Under the pieces are notes generated by a model. The model made no database searches, had not been told where the DNA came from, and saw only the letters and a program-made list of their open reading frames with translations. From Paenimyroides baculatum (lineage in GTDB: Bacteria; Bacteroidota; Bacteroidia; Flavobacteriales; Flavobacteriaceae): DNA of 64,000 nt. Below, in pieces: positions 1 through 9,286 of this stretch. Each line of letters starts with the position of its first letter. Position 1 is the stretch's first letter. The stretch spans positions 17,727 to 81,726 of the forward strand of contig NZ_VWSG01000012.1 in assembly GCF_008629655.1 (NCBI RefSeq), in the 5' to 3' direction. Made by a program: the position numbers and the translations under genes.

Positions 1-547
1 GCAACATAATGTTTCCAAAACCAAAAAACGCTACACCTATTTTATACAGCAAACTACGATCGATTAACTTTGGTTTTGCATCGTATTGTTCCAAGCTAAT
101 GTAAGGTTCGTAACCGATTGACGCCAAAAGTAACACCAAATTTTTTAATGAAATATTTTCACTGTTGTAGGTAATGCTCACTTTTTTTTGCGAAAACACA
201 ACCTGCGAATGAGTTACGGCAGCGTTTAAAGTGTTCAGATTTTCTAAAATCCATATACATGAACTGCAATGAATATGCGGAATGTACAAACGGACAATCT
301 GCGTAGATCCTTCTTTAAAATCGAGCAGTTTGTCTGCAATATCTGCATTATCCAGATAATTATATTTGGAAGCAACATCTTTTGGTGCGGCTCCCGGATT
401 TTTTTCAAAATCGTAATATGTGCCTAAACCGTTTTCCGAAAATAAATCGTAAACCGTTTGGCAGCCCTTGCAGCAGAAATCCTTATCGTTAAAAACAATC
501 ACCTCATTTTTAACAATATTATTTCCGCAATGATAACAATTCAACAT
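1..547 (-). CDS. FixI/CcoI-type heavy-metal P-type ATPase, N-terminal part (runs off the left edge)
   Basis: The reverse strand is open from an ATG at 545-547 to the window edge, giving about 182 residues. The first 35 residues carry a CxxC and a CCxxC (MLNCYHCG; FCCKGCQTVY), followed by a heavy-metal-associated fold with HCSSC (the metal-binding CxxC) and then the start of a membrane segment at the edge. This order, a Cys-rich cap, an HMA domain and then transmembrane helices, is that of the FixI/CcoI copper exporters needed to assemble cbb3 cytochrome oxidase. The rest of the ATPase, including the phosphorylation domain, lies outside the window. The divergent Crp/Fnr gene fits the usual link between such regulators and the cco operon. 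The family call is good; the operon context beyond the edge is inference. Confidence 0.85.
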   Translation of the reverse strand, partial: MLNCYHCGNNIVKNEVIVFNDKDFCCKGCQTVYDLFSENGLGTYYDFEKNPGAAPKDVASKYNYLDNADIADKLLDFKEGSTQIVRLYIPHIHCSSCIWILENLNTLNAAVTHSQVVFSQKKVSITYNSENISLKNLVLLLASIGYEPYISLEQYDAKPKLIDRSLLYKIGVAFFGFGNIML

Positions 548-570
548 TTCTTTTTGCTTTATACCTTGTA

Positions 571-630
571 CAAAATTCCGAAGCACGAGCGGTAAATAAA
601 ATGATAATTGTCATAATAATCGTATATTTG
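571..630. promoter_or_regulatory. Divergent promoter region with FNR-box-like palindrome
   Basis: Positions 601-614 read ATGAT-AATT-GTCAT, an imperfect palindrome similar to the FNR box TTGAT-N4-ATCAA. A TAnnTTTG-type -7 element (TATATTTG) lies at 623-630 ahead of the regulator gene. On the reverse strand a weaker element (GGAATTTTG) at 571-579 would put the ATPase start site near 565, with the palindrome centred about 42 bases upstream, the class II activator position. The spacing is seen; the role is inferred. Confidence 0.35.
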
Positions 631-644
631 TAAAAACTAATTTA

Positions 645-1325
645 ATGGGCAAGTGTGAGCAGTGCATCGTTAGAGAATTGAGTTCGTTAAAGGCTTTGTC
701 TAAAGACGAATTGATTCATTTAGCGAAGTGTAAAGACAGTTTTCTTATAAAAAAGGGCGACGTTATTTTTAGCGAAGGCGATGTAATGAACGGCGTTTAC
801 TGCATTAAACAAGGCACATGCAAATTGGTTAAAATGAATTCTAGCGGAAAAGATACTATTCTGAAACTGATTACGAAAGGTGATTTGTTAGGACAAACAT
901 CGATCTTAACCGAAGGAAAAGCTACTTTAAGTGCAGTTGCAGTTGAAGACATGCAGGTTTGTTTTATTCCGAAAAATGAAGTCTTGGGTTTTATTGGCAA
1001 CAACAAAAATTTTTCGTTTGAAGTTACAAAAGACGTTTGCCAAAACCTTAACTACGCAACCGATTTTGCCATAAATCACACTCATAAAACCGTAAAAGAA
1101 CGTTTAGCTCTTGCTTTGCTCGATGTTTTAGATTCTGCCGGAACTGATGCCGAAGGTTTTTTAAGTCTGCAATTAAGCAGAGAGGAAATTGCAAGTATGG
1201 TTGGAACTGCCACAGAAAGTTGCATAAGACTGCTTGCTGAATTAAAAAAACTGGGAATTATAGATTTAAAAGCAAAAAGAATAAAAATTTTAAAGCTGAA
1301 CGAATTAAAAAGTTTAGCACAATAA
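645..1325 (+). CDS. Crp/Fnr-family transcriptional regulator
   Basis: This 226-residue protein has the Crp/Fnr layout: a cyclic-nucleotide-binding-like beta roll at about 25-125, a dimer helix, and a winged HTH at about 175-205 (LSREEIASMVGTATES). Cysteines at 4 and 7 (CEQC) and at 29 and 132 could bind an Fe-S cluster as in FNR, but the spacing differs from the E. coli C-x2-C-x5-C pattern, so oxygen sensing is not proved. It is divergent from a FixI/CcoI-type ATPase, which suggests control of low-oxygen respiration genes and of itself. The start follows a good -7 box by 15 bases. Confidence 0.85.
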   Translation: MGKCEQCIVRELSSLKALSKDELIHLAKCKDSFLIKKGDVIFSEGDVMNGVYCIKQGTCKLVKMNSSGKDTILKLITKGDLLGQTSILTEGKATLSAVAVEDMQVCFIPKNEVLGFIGNNKNFSFEVTKDVCQNLNYATDFAINHTHKTVKERLALALLDVLDSAGTDAEGFLSLQLSREEIASMVGTATESCIRLLAELKKLGIIDLKAKRIKILKLNELKSLAQ

Positions 1326-1373
1326 TTTTATAAAGCCTTTTAAAGTAAATGCTAATTTGTGTATTTTCGCATT

Positions 1374-2387
1374 ATGATGAATACAAACGATACAGCATTT
1401 TTAACCGATTTTTTAAAAACGCCCAAACAAATAACAATTGTTCCGCACCGCAACCCCGATGGTGATGCATTAGGTTCGTGTTTAGGCCTTTACCACGTTT
1501 TAATACAGCTTAACCATACCGTAAAAGTAATTTCACCTAACGAATTTCCCGAGTTTATTTCGTGGCTTCCTGCTTCTGAAGAAGTTTTGGTTTTCGAAAA
1601 AAACTTCGATGCCTGCAAAACTTTTTTACAAGGAAGTGATCTGGTTTTTACTTTAGATTTTAATGCGTTGCACCGTGCAGGCGATCAAATGGGATCGTAT
1701 TTGGAGAAACTGCGCAAACCGTTTGTAATGATCGATCATCACCAAATGCCCGATGCGTATGCAAAAATCACAGTTTCCGATACTTCTTTTGGATCAACCT
1801 GCGAATTATTGTATCGTTTTCTGGAAGAATTAAACCTTACACAATATATCAATAAAGATGCGGCAACTTGTATTTACACGGGAATTGTAACCGATTCTGG
1901 TTCGTTCAAATTTGTAAAAACAACGGGCGATACACACCGCGTAGTTGCAGATTTGATTGATTTAGGTGTTGATAATCCAAAAGTTCACAATTCGCTTTTC
2001 AGCACGGCATCGTTCAATCAGTTGCAATTATTGGGCAGAGCGTTACAGCATTTAAAGGTAATGCCCGAAAAAAGCACGGCTTACACGTTTCTTTCTCAAG
2101 ACGATTTAAACGAATTCGATTATCAAAAAGGAGATACCGAAGGAATTGTAAATTACGGATTATCATTAAAAGGAATTAATCTGGCAGCAATATTCATCGA
2201 AAATAAAGAAGAAGGAATGATTAAGATTTCTTTTAGATCTGAAGGCGATTTTGATGTAAATGAATTTGCTCGAAGTTATTTCAATGGTGGCGGACACATT
2301 AATGCAGCCGGCGGAAAATCGTTCGATACCTTGGAACAAACCGTTCTAAACTTTGAAACCATTTTAAACAATATTAACAAACAGTAA
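1374..2387 (+). CDS. DHH-family phosphoesterase (NrnA-like oligoribonuclease / pAp phosphatase)
   Basis: About 337 residues with the DHH family motifs: NPDGDALGS near 27-35, a DFN motif near 95, DHH at 121-123, GIVTDSGSF near 160 and the DHHA1 signature GGGHINAAGG near 304-313. NrnA-type enzymes degrade nanoRNAs and dephosphorylate 3'-phosphoadenosine 5'-phosphate in the cytoplasm. A longer frame opens at a GTG at 1359, but that lies inside a promoter-like stretch (TATTTTCG), so the ATG at 1374, or the next one at 1377, is the likely start. It is followed one base later by gldI and probably heads that operon. Confidence 0.88.
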   Translation: MMNTNDTAFLTDFLKTPKQITIVPHRNPDGDALGSCLGLYHVLIQLNHTVKVISPNEFPEFISWLPASEEVLVFEKNFDACKTFLQGSDLVFTLDFNALHRAGDQMGSYLEKLRKPFVMIDHHQMPDAYAKITVSDTSFGSTCELLYRFLEELNLTQYINKDAATCIYTGIVTDSGSFKFVKTTGDTHRVVADLIDLGVDNPKVHNSLFSTASFNQLQLLGRALQHLKVMPEKSTAYTFLSQDDLNEFDYQKGDTEGIVNYGLSLKGINLAAIFIENKEEGMIKISFRSEGDFDVNEFARSYFNGGGHINAAGGKSFDTLEQTVLNFETILNNINKQ

Positions 2388-2388
2388 T

Positions 2389-2925
2389 ATGAAAAAAATA
2401 ATTGCATGTTTTGCCTTAACCGGCTTATTGTTTGCATGTAAACAGCCCGAGCCTCGCAAACCGGTGAGTTACAGTTCAGGAACTTTTATAAAGGAATCTG
2501 TTCAGCGAAACAAAAATATTGTTCAAGACGAAGAAAAGCTGATCCAAAACGTCATTAAAAAAGATTCGGCTCATCATTATTATCAATCTACTTTAGGATT
2601 TTGGTACAAGTACGATGTTGCTGTAACAACTGATAGTTTGCTACCTAAAAAAGGTGATATCGTTAAACTGGATTTTGAAATTTACGACATCAACAGCAAT
2701 TTAATTTATACAAAAGCCGAAACAACGCCAAAAGTTTATGCTGTAGACAAGCAGGAAATTATGGTTGGTTTGCGCCACGCCGTGAAATTAATGCACAAAG
2801 GCGAAACTGTTTCGTTTATATTTCCATCGCACATGGCATACGGCTATTTGGGCGATAAAGAAAAAATTGGAACCAACGTTCCGCTAATCTGTAAAGTAAC
2901 CCTTAACGATATTAAACCAGAATAA
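2389..2925 (+). CDS. gldI: Gliding-motility lipoprotein GldI (FKBP-like)
   Basis: 178 residues. A lipoprotein signal (LLFAC, lipid Cys17) is followed by a spacer and an FKBP-type peptidyl-prolyl isomerase fold at about 85-178 (VSFIFPSHMAYGY). It matches the pattern of GldI, a lipoprotein required for gliding in Flavobacterium johnsoniae and thought to help fold envelope proteins of the gliding/type IX secretion machinery. Several FKBP active-site aromatics are not obvious, so enzyme activity is uncertain. It sits between an nrnA-like gene and two cyclophilin-FKBP fusions with gaps of only a few bases, so all four are probably co-transcribed. Confidence 0.85.
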   Translation: MKKIIACFALTGLLFACKQPEPRKPVSYSSGTFIKESVQRNKNIVQDEEKLIQNVIKKDSAHHYYQSTLGFWYKYDVAVTTDSLLPKKGDIVKLDFEIYDINSNLIYTKAETTPKVYAVDKQEIMVGLRHAVKLMHKGETVSFIFPSHMAYGYLGDKEKIGTNVPLICKVTLNDIKPE

Positions 2926-2928
2926 AAA

Positions 2929-3990
2929 ATGAAAAAACTATTATTTGTTTTTGCGTTAATTAGCACGCAGGCTTTTGCACAAACCAAGTTAGCCGACGGC
3001 ATGTACGCAAATTTTGTTACCAAAAAAGGTACCATTACTACTCAATTATATTACAATGAAACGCCGTTAACCGTAGCAAATTTTGTTGCTTTGGCAGAAG
3101 GAACGCATCCGCAGGTTAAATCAGAATACAAAGGAAAACCTTTCTATAACGGATTGAAATTTCACCGCGTTATTGCCAATTTTATGATTCAGGGAGGCGA
3201 TCCTAAAGGCGATGGCTCTGGAGAACCAGGTTACTTATTTGGAGATGAAATTGTTCCGACGTTAAAACATGATGGTCCTGGAGTTTTATCTATGGCAAAT
3301 CGCGGACCGGCAACAAACGGATCGCAATTTTTTATTACACACGTTGCTACGCCTCATTTAGATGGTCGTCACACTGTTTTCGGAAAAGTAGTTACCGGTC
3401 TTGATATCGTTAACGCTATTGAACAAAACGATGTTATTGAAAAAGTAGAAATCGTTCGTGTAGGTAAAGATGCTAAAAAATTCAATGCTATAAAAACGTT
3501 TACTGAAACTTTAGAAAAAGCTAAAAAAGAAGAAGAACTTAAAAAGAAACAGGCAGAGAGTTTAAAAATCGAATCAAAAAAAATGTTCGATGATTATCTA
3601 ACAAAAGCAACGGCATATCCATCAGGAATTAAAATGTATGTTGTTGAAAAAGGTGCAGGTATCAAACCAGCCGAAGGCGAAGACATTCATTTTGATTATG
3701 CAGGATATTTAGCAGACGGAACTTTGTTTGATACAGGTATTGAAGCTTTGGCAGAAAAACACGGAATTTTAAATCCGCAAAGAAAAAATGCAAACGCTTA
3801 TAAACCATTAGATTACACTTTTGGAAACAAAGGCGGATTTATCGAAGGAATGACAGAAGGTTTATTACAATTGAACAAAGGCGATAAAGCATACATCTTT
3901 ATTCCATCGAATTTAGGATATGGCGAACGCGCTATGGGACCAATTCCGGCAAATTCAAACCTAGTTTTTTACGTAGACATCAAACCTTAA
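2929..3990 (+). CDS. Secreted cyclophilin-FKBP fusion peptidyl-prolyl isomerase
   Basis: 353 residues. A cleavable signal peptide (ending QAFA-Q) precedes a cyclophilin domain at about 25-180, with the active-site stretch [15 protein letters not shown] and NGSQFFIT. A charged, Lys/Glu-rich linker at about 190-220 leads to a complete FKBP domain at about 230-353 ([15 protein letters not shown]). Two unrelated isomerase folds are thus joined in one periplasmic protein. It lies 3 bases after gldI and 10 bases before a paralogue of the same architecture. The probable role is folding of exported or outer-membrane proteins; the client proteins are unknown. Confidence 0.88.
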   Translation: MKKLLFVFALISTQAFAQTKLADGMYANFVTKKGTITTQLYYNETPLTVANFVALAEGTHPQVKSEYKGKPFYNGLKFHRVIANFMIQGGDPKGDGSGEPGYLFGDEIVPTLKHDGPGVLSMANRGPATNGSQFFITHVATPHLDGRHTVFGKVVTGLDIVNAIEQNDVIEKVEIVRVGKDAKKFNAIKTFTETLEKAKKEEELKKKQAESLKIESKKMFDDYLTKATAYPSGIKMYVVEKGAGIKPAEGEDIHFDYAGYLADGTLFDTGIEALAEKHGILNPQRKNANAYKPLDYTFGNKGGFIEGMTEGLLQLNKGDKAYIFIPSNLGYGERAMGPIPANSNLVFYVDIKP

Positions 3991-4000
3991 TTACTATAAA

Positions 4001-5080
4001 ATGAAGAAAATTTTAGCATTAGCTGTATTAACGGCAACCTTATTTACAGCGTGTAAAAAAGAAGAAGAAAGCAATTTACCAGAAGGCTTATACGCCGAAA
4101 TTACCACTAACAAAGGTACTATCACTGCTCAATTAGAGTATGAAAAAGCTCCGTTAACTGTAGCTAACTTTGTAAGTTTGGCAGAAGGTAAAAACCCGTT
4201 TGTAGAAGCAAAGTTTAAAGACAAGCCTTTTTATGATGGCTTGACTTTTCACCGCGTTATTGCAGATTTCATGATTCAGGGTGGTGACCCAACAGGAACA
4301 GGTGAAGGTGGACCAGGTTATGTTTTTGCCGATGAATTTCACCCAGATTTAAAACATGACAAACCGGGCGTTTTATCTATGGCAAATGCCGGACCAACAA
4401 CTAACGGTTCGCAATTTTTCATTACACACGTTCCTACTCCACATTTAGACGGTATGCACAGTGTTTTTGGTCATGTTATTGAAGGACAAGAAATTGTAAA
4501 CACTATTGCACAAGGCGATAAAATAGAAAATATAAAAATTATTCGTTCGGGCGATAAAGCAAAAGCTTTTGATGCTGCAAAAGTTTTCAAAGAAAAACAA
4601 GACGAAAACCAGAAGAAAGAACAAGAAGCAAACAAAGCTATTGAAAGTACTTTAAACGAAATGAAAACTACGTTTGCCGATGCTAAATCAAAAGCAACTA
4701 CAACTGCAAGCGGTTTATCTTACTTTGTTTTTGAAAAAGGAAACGGTGGCAAACCAAAACAAGGCGATAAAATTAATGTAGCTTATGCTGGATATTTTGA
4801 AGATGCTCGTTTGTTTGATACAAGTTTAGAAAACGTTGCAGCGAAATACAACAAATTAGATGAACAACGTAAGGCAGCAAATCAATACATTCCAATTCCG
4901 TTTGAATATGGTCAGAAAACAGGTATGATTCCAGGTTTTATCGAAGGTATCGAACAATTGAATATCGGTGACAAAGCGTACATCTTTATTCCATCGCATT
5001 TGGGTTATGGTGAACAAGGTTATCCTGGTGCTATCCCACCAAACACTAATTTAATTTTTGAATTGCATATTTCAAAATAA
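4001..5080 (+). CDS. Cyclophilin-FKBP fusion lipoprotein
   Basis: 359 residues, a paralogue of the preceding gene with the same order: cyclophilin at about 30-190 ([23 protein letters not shown]), a Lys/Gln/Glu-rich linker, then FKBP at about 245-359 ([17 protein letters not shown]). The difference is the N-terminus: this copy has a lipobox (LFTAC, Cys18) in place of a signal-peptidase I site, so one copy should be soluble in the periplasm and the other membrane-anchored. It is the last gene of the gldI group and is followed by a strong hairpin terminator. Confidence 0.88.
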   Translation: MKKILALAVLTATLFTACKKEEESNLPEGLYAEITTNKGTITAQLEYEKAPLTVANFVSLAEGKNPFVEAKFKDKPFYDGLTFHRVIADFMIQGGDPTGTGEGGPGYVFADEFHPDLKHDKPGVLSMANAGPTTNGSQFFITHVPTPHLDGMHSVFGHVIEGQEIVNTIAQGDKIENIKIIRSGDKAKAFDAAKVFKEKQDENQKKEQEANKAIESTLNEMKTTFADAKSKATTTASGLSYFVFEKGNGGKPKQGDKINVAYAGYFEDARLFDTSLENVAAKYNKLDEQRKAANQYIPIPFEYGQKTGMIPGFIEGIEQLNIGDKAYIFIPSHLGYGEQGYPGAIPPNTNLIFELHISK

Positions 5081-5084
5081 TATA

Positions 5085-5107
5085 AAAAGAGGCTTTTGCC
5101 TCTTTTG
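5085..5107 (+). terminator. Rho-independent terminator of the gldI-isomerase group
   Basis: A perfect inverted repeat, AAAAGAGGC / GCCTCTTTT with a TTTT loop, starts 4 bases after the stop codon and ends in a T run. Confidence 0.85.
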
Positions 5108-5142
5108 CTTTTAAATTCCTAATCTATCCTTATAAATCAACA

Positions 5143-6696
5143 ATGAACAAAAACTATTTAAAATCATCCTTTTTACTTTCGTTTTCTGTGTTAGGTCTGG
5201 CAGTTTCTGCTCAAAATAACTTTCAGCAAAACAAACAATCTATTTATAACGAAATCATCAACGAAGTTGAAAACAAAAGTCAGTTAGAACATTTGGCATT
5301 TGAACTTTTAGATGAAATTGGTCCGCGTTTGGTTGGATCTCCCGAAATGCAACAGGCTCATAGTTGGGTTGTTGACACATACAAAAAATGGAATATTTCG
5401 GCTGAAAATGTCGCGTACGGCGAATGGAAATCGTGGCAGCGAGGAACAACACAAATTGAAATGACGCATCCGAGAATTAAATCAATCGACGGAATGCAGC
5501 TTGCTTGGAATGCCAATACTAAAAAAGCAATTGAAGCAGAAGTTGTTGCAATGCCGATTTTTCAATCGAAAGCTGAATTTGAAACATGGACTAATTCGGT
5601 TAAAGGAAAAATCGTTTTAATATCTCAATATCAAAAATCAGGTCGACCAGAAAATCAGTGGAAAGAGCACGCAACCGAAGAAGATTTTACATCGTTCAAA
5701 AAAGAAAAAAGCGATGATTTATCAGCTTGGAACAACAGCATTAAAGCTACCGGAAAAACCACACGCGAAATTGTAGAATATTTAGAAACCAAAGGTGCTG
5801 TTGGTTTTGTACAATCGTTTTACACAGGAACAATGGGTAGTAACCGTATTTTTTACAGTTTTTCTAAAAACACACCAATGGTCGATGTTAGTTTAGAAGA
5901 TTATGGTTTGCTTCATCGTTTGGCGATTAATGGAAAAGCTCCGAAATTAAAGATCAATACGCAATCTAAAAATTTAGGAACAGCTAAAACCTTTAATACG
6001 ATTGCGACGATTCCCGGAAAAACTAAACCAAACGAATATGTTATGCTTTCGGCACATTTAGATTCTTGGGATGGTGCGCAAGGTGCTACCGATAACGGTA
6101 CCGGAACAATTTTAATGATGGAAGTTGCCCGTTTAATTCAGAAATATGCTCCGAATAACGACCGAACCATTGTAATTGGTCATTGGGGAAGCGAAGAGCA
6201 AGGCTTAAACGGATCACGTGCATATATTATGGACAACCCAACCGAAGTTCAAAAAATCAAAGTGCTTTTTAATCAAGACAGCGGCACAGGTCGTATCAAT
6301 TACATTGGCGGACAAGGATTTACGCAAGCTTACAATTATTTAGGCACTTGGTTACAAAATGTACCAGAAAACAATAGAAAACACATTAAAACCGATTATC
6401 CAGGAATGCCGCAAGGTGGTGGAACAGATAATGCATCATTCATTGCAGCGGGTGTTCCGGCTTTTAATTTAGGAACTCAAAACTGGGATTATGGGCAATA
6501 CACATGGCACACAAACCGAGATACGTATGATAAAATTGTTTTTGAAGAATTAGAGCGAAACGTAATTACAACCACAATTCTAACTTTAGAAGCGGCAAAC
6601 GATCAAAATGAAATTTCAAACGAAAAAAGAGTTATACCAACAAATACCGAATGGCCAACGGTAAAAGAGCCAAAACGAAATTCTAAAGATTATTAA
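5143..6696 (+). CDS. Secreted M28-family zinc metallopeptidase
   Basis: 517 residues with a signal peptide (ending AVSAQ). The middle part (about 130-270) looks like a PA-type insert. The peptidase domain has the five zinc-ligand sites of family M28: His in SAHLDSW, Asp in ATDNGTGT, the Glu-Glu pair in GSEEQGLNGS, Asp in NQDSGTG and His in YTWHTNRDTYD. Such enzymes are aminopeptidases or carboxypeptidases; the exact specificity cannot be read from sequence. It is a single-gene unit between two terminators. Confidence 0.88.
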   Translation: MNKNYLKSSFLLSFSVLGLAVSAQNNFQQNKQSIYNEIINEVENKSQLEHLAFELLDEIGPRLVGSPEMQQAHSWVVDTYKKWNISAENVAYGEWKSWQRGTTQIEMTHPRIKSIDGMQLAWNANTKKAIEAEVVAMPIFQSKAEFETWTNSVKGKIVLISQYQKSGRPENQWKEHATEEDFTSFKKEKSDDLSAWNNSIKATGKTTREIVEYLETKGAVGFVQSFYTGTMGSNRIFYSFSKNTPMVDVSLEDYGLLHRLAINGKAPKLKINTQSKNLGTAKTFNTIATIPGKTKPNEYVMLSAHLDSWDGAQGATDNGTGTILMMEVARLIQKYAPNNDRTIVIGHWGSEEQGLNGSRAYIMDNPTEVQKIKVLFNQDSGTGRINYIGGQGFTQAYNYLGTWLQNVPENNRKHIKTDYPGMPQGGGTDNASFIAAGVPAFNLGTQNWDYGQYTWHTNRDTYDKIVFEELERNVITTTILTLEAANDQNEISNEKRVIPTNTEWPTVKEPKRNSKDY

Positions 6697-6726
6697 AAAA
6701 AGCTGTTCAAATGAACAGCTTTTTTT
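6696..6726 (+). terminator. Rho-independent terminator after the M28 peptidase
   Basis: A 14-bp inverted repeat with arms AAAAAAGCTGTTCA and TGAACAGCTTTTTT is separated by two bases and overlaps the end of the coding sequence. Confidence 0.85.
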
Positions 6727-6761
6727 GTTATTTACCGTTATTTTTAACCAATTAAATTACA

Positions 6762-6769
6762 TATATTTG
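6762..6769 (+). promoter_or_regulatory. -7 promoter element of the T9SS-exported protein gene
   Basis: TATATTTG matches the Bacteroidota -7 consensus TAnnTTTG and lies 22 bases before the ATG at 6792. No clear TTG -33 element is seen. Confidence 0.5.
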
Positions 6770-6791
6770 ACAATTAACAAAATATTCATTT

Positions 6792-8108
6792 ATGAAATTA
6801 AAACTACTTTTCGCATTGCTATTTGTAACCATAAGTAATGCACAAACACAAATTGGGCAGGATATATCCTTAAACGCAAATTATTTAGATGCGGTTGCAC
6901 TGTCTGAAAATGGAAATGTACTAGCTGTAAGCAGTGGTTCTGTTACACATGTGTACTCTAAAGTTTCTGGAAATTGGACACAGTTAGGACAAGACATTCC
7001 GCAATACGGTTATAGAATTATGCTTTCCAATGATGGTTCTGTATTAGCTGTTACTAGTCATGGTCCTTTAGTTAAAGTTTACAAAAATGTTAATAGTAAT
7101 TGGGTTCAAATAGGACAGGATATTCTAGATGGCGGTCATGACATAGCGCTCTCTGGTGATGGATCGATTATAGCAGTTGCACCTGAAACTATGCCTGGTA
7201 TTAATATTTATAAAAACATTTCAGGTACGTGGACAAATATAGGGCAGATTAACTCTTTTGGATTTAGTATTTGCCTATCAGAAAATGGGGATACCATTGC
7301 CACTGCACCACATCCAGGTACAACAATAAATGTTTTTAAAAATGTGAATAATAAATGGATACCAGTTGGAAACACAATTAATGCAAATCCAAATGATGGC
7401 TCAACAGGATACAGAATGGATATGTCAAGTGACGGAAATACTATTGCTGTTACGACTGGTAGTAAACAACCACAAAATATTGGTTCTATAAATGTTTATA
7501 AATACGTTAATAACAATTGGTCACAATTAGGAAATCCAATAGTTAGTCAGGCACAAAATGAACGTTTTGGATCCAATGTAGCTATATCTGGTTCAGGAAA
7601 TGTTGTTGTAGTGGGTTCTTATGAAAATGGTAATACTGGTAATGGAAGAGTAGATATTTTTGAATATCTTCAAGGTAATTGGGTGAAAAAGGGAGATGTA
7701 ATTGACAAAAACGGTAACAATATCGATTGGGCAATTGCACTTTCAAGAGACGGTAGCAGTTTAGCTCTAAGAAGCAATGGAAAAATTGGTCCGAAACCGG
7801 CTGGTAGTAATGAAGGTAAAGGTCCTTCTTCTGGAGCACGAGTTTATGATATTTCAGGCATTTTATCATCTGATATCTTTGTATTAGACAACTTCAATAT
7901 TTACCCTAACCCTACTACCGATATTTTAAATATTGAATTGAAAGAAAACTTAACTTTAGAAAAAGTGTTGATCTACAATACAAGTGGTCAATTGGTAAAA
8001 GAAACTTCTAACAAAACAATTAATGTAAGTGGTTTTGCAAAAGGTATTTACAATGTTCAGGTTTTAACAAATCAAGGTAAAGCTACTAAAAAGGTAATTG
8101 TTAAGTAA
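6792..8108 (+). CDS. Secreted beta-propeller-like protein with T9SS type A sorting domain
   Basis: 438 residues with a signal peptide (ending SNAQ). Residues about 20-340 contain roughly six repeats of a 40-60 residue unit in which phrases like IALSGDGS / VAVSENGN alternate with VYKNVNSNW-QIGQ, a pattern seen in FG-GAP/propeller-like surface proteins. The last 75 residues are a Por-secretion C-terminal sorting domain (NIYPNPTTDILNIE... GIYNVQVLTNQGKATKKVIVK-type ending, shown in part). The protein is therefore expected to cross the outer membrane by type IX secretion and be released or anchored at the surface. Function unknown. Confidence 0.82.
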   Translation: MKLKLLFALLFVTISNAQTQIGQDISLNANYLDAVALSENGNVLAVSSGSVTHVYSKVSGNWTQLGQDIPQYGYRIMLSNDGSVLAVTSHGPLVKVYKNVNSNWVQIGQDILDGGHDIALSGDGSIIAVAPETMPGINIYKNISGTWTNIGQINSFGFSICLSENGDTIATAPHPGTTINVFKNVNNKWIPVGNTINANPNDGSTGYRMDMSSDGNTIAVTTGSKQPQNIGSINVYKYVNNNWSQLGNPIVSQAQNERFGSNVAISGSGNVVVVGSYENGNTGNGRVDIFEYLQGNWVKKGDVIDKNGNNIDWAIALSRDGSSLALRSNGKIGPKPAGSNEGKGPSSGARVYDISGILSSDIFVLDNFNIYPNPTTDILNIELKENLTLEKVLIYNTSGQLVKETSNKTINVSGFAKGIYNVQVLTNQGKATKKVIVK

Positions 8109-8128
8109 TCAACAATTAGTATATAACA

Positions 8129-8159
8129 AAAAAACACGCTTAAACAAGCGTGTTTTTTA
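8129..8159. terminator. Bidirectional terminator between the T9SS protein and bshA
   Basis: The inverted repeat AAAAAACACGCTT / AAGCGTGTTTTTT with a short loop serves both converging genes. The bshA stop codon (TAA on the reverse strand, 8140-8142) lies in the loop, so the last bshA codons form one arm. Confidence 0.8.
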
Positions 8160-9267
8160 ATGCTTTATTGTAAATAGCTTCATATAGCGGGACAATTCTA
8201 TCTACACTAAAGTTTTTTGAATGGGTATACGCCTGCTCTTTAAATTCTTGCAGCGTATCATCATCCTTTAAAATTTCGATAGCGTGTTGAACCATTCCAT
8301 TTATATCGCCGATGTTGTCCATAAAACCGGAAACACCTTGAACATTTACTTCTGGTAATCCGCCGGTGTTTGATGAAATCACAGGGACTTTATTTGCCAT
8401 GGCTTCTAATGCTGCCAAACCAAAACTTTCGGTTTCAGACGGAAGCAAAAACAAATCGGAATATTTCAAAATACTGTCGATTTCTGATGAATTCCCAAAG
8501 AAAATCACCTTGTTTTCAATACCCAATTCTTTCACTAATTCTTCGGCCCCTAATCGTTCCGGACCATCGCCCACCATCATCAGTTTTGCAGGCATTTCTT
8601 TCTGAATTCCGTCAAAAACCTTCACAACATCCAAAATACGCTTTACTTTTCTAAAGTTACTTACGTGTGTAACAATCCGTTCACCATCTTCGGCAAACAA
8701 ATTTCGTTTACATTGTACATGTGTAATATTTTTATCTTCGATAAAATTCGGAATAACGTGTATTTCTTTCGTGGTATCGAACAATTCATAGGTCGATTTT
8801 TTCAAATCTGCCGAAACCGACGTTACATAATCAGATTGGTTAATACTGAAACTTACTGCGGTTTTGTAAAACGGATGATTACCCACCAAAGTAATATCGG
8901 TACCGTGCAAAGTGGTTACCATAGGCAGCGAAATGCCTTGTTCTGCCAGCATTTGCTTTGCCATATAACCGGCAAACGCGTGTGGAATGGCGTAATGCAC
9001 ATGCAAAAGATCGATACCGTATTCTTTAACTGTATCTACAATTTTGCTTGACAAAGCCAACTCGTAAGGCTGATAGTGAAACAAAGGATATTCTGGCACC
9101 ACAACTTCGTGGTAATGAATATTTTTATTTAAAAGTGCCAAACGAACTGGCTGACTGTAGGTTATAAAATGTACTTCGTGATTGCGTTTTGTTAATTCAA
9201 TACCTAATTCTGTTGCTACTACTCCACTTCCTCCGAAGGTTGGATAGCAAACTATGGCTATTTTCAT
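8140..9267 (-). CDS. bshA: N-acetyl-alpha-D-glucosaminyl L-malate synthase BshA
   Basis: 375 residues of the GT4 glycosyltransferase fold. The N-terminus (PTFGGSGVVATELG) and the C-terminal nucleotide-sugar motif SETESFGLAALEAMANKVPV are those of BshA, which joins UDP-GlcNAc to L-malate in the first step of bacillithiol synthesis. The second enzyme, BshB1, is encoded at 61618-62334 in the same window. The gene follows the GH3/beta-lactamase fusion by 19 bases and may share its transcript. The family is recognised with confidence; GT4 relatives with other acceptors are the only alternative. Confidence 0.9.
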   Translation of the reverse strand: MKIAIVCYPTFGGSGVVATELGIELTKRNHEVHFITYSQPVRLALLNKNIHYHEVVVPEYPLFHYQPYELALSSKIVDTVKEYGIDLLHVHYAIPHAFAGYMAKQMLAEQGISLPMVTTLHGTDITLVGNHPFYKTAVSFSINQSDYVTSVSADLKKSTYELFDTTKEIHVIPNFIEDKNITHVQCKRNLFAEDGERIVTHVSNFRKVKRILDVVKVFDGIQKEMPAKLMMVGDGPERLGAEELVKELGIENKVIFFGNSSEIDSILKYSDLFLLPSETESFGLAALEAMANKVPVISSNTGGLPEVNVQGVSGFMDNIGDINGMVQHAIEILKDDDTLQEFKEQAYTHSKNFSVDRIVPLYEAIYNKALKNTLV

Positions 9268-9286
9268 ATTAAATGTGGAAAATTAA

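Noticed and set aside
8665..9051. 128-residue forward frame within bshA
   Set aside because: It is a shadow of the well-supported bshA reading frame on the other strand.
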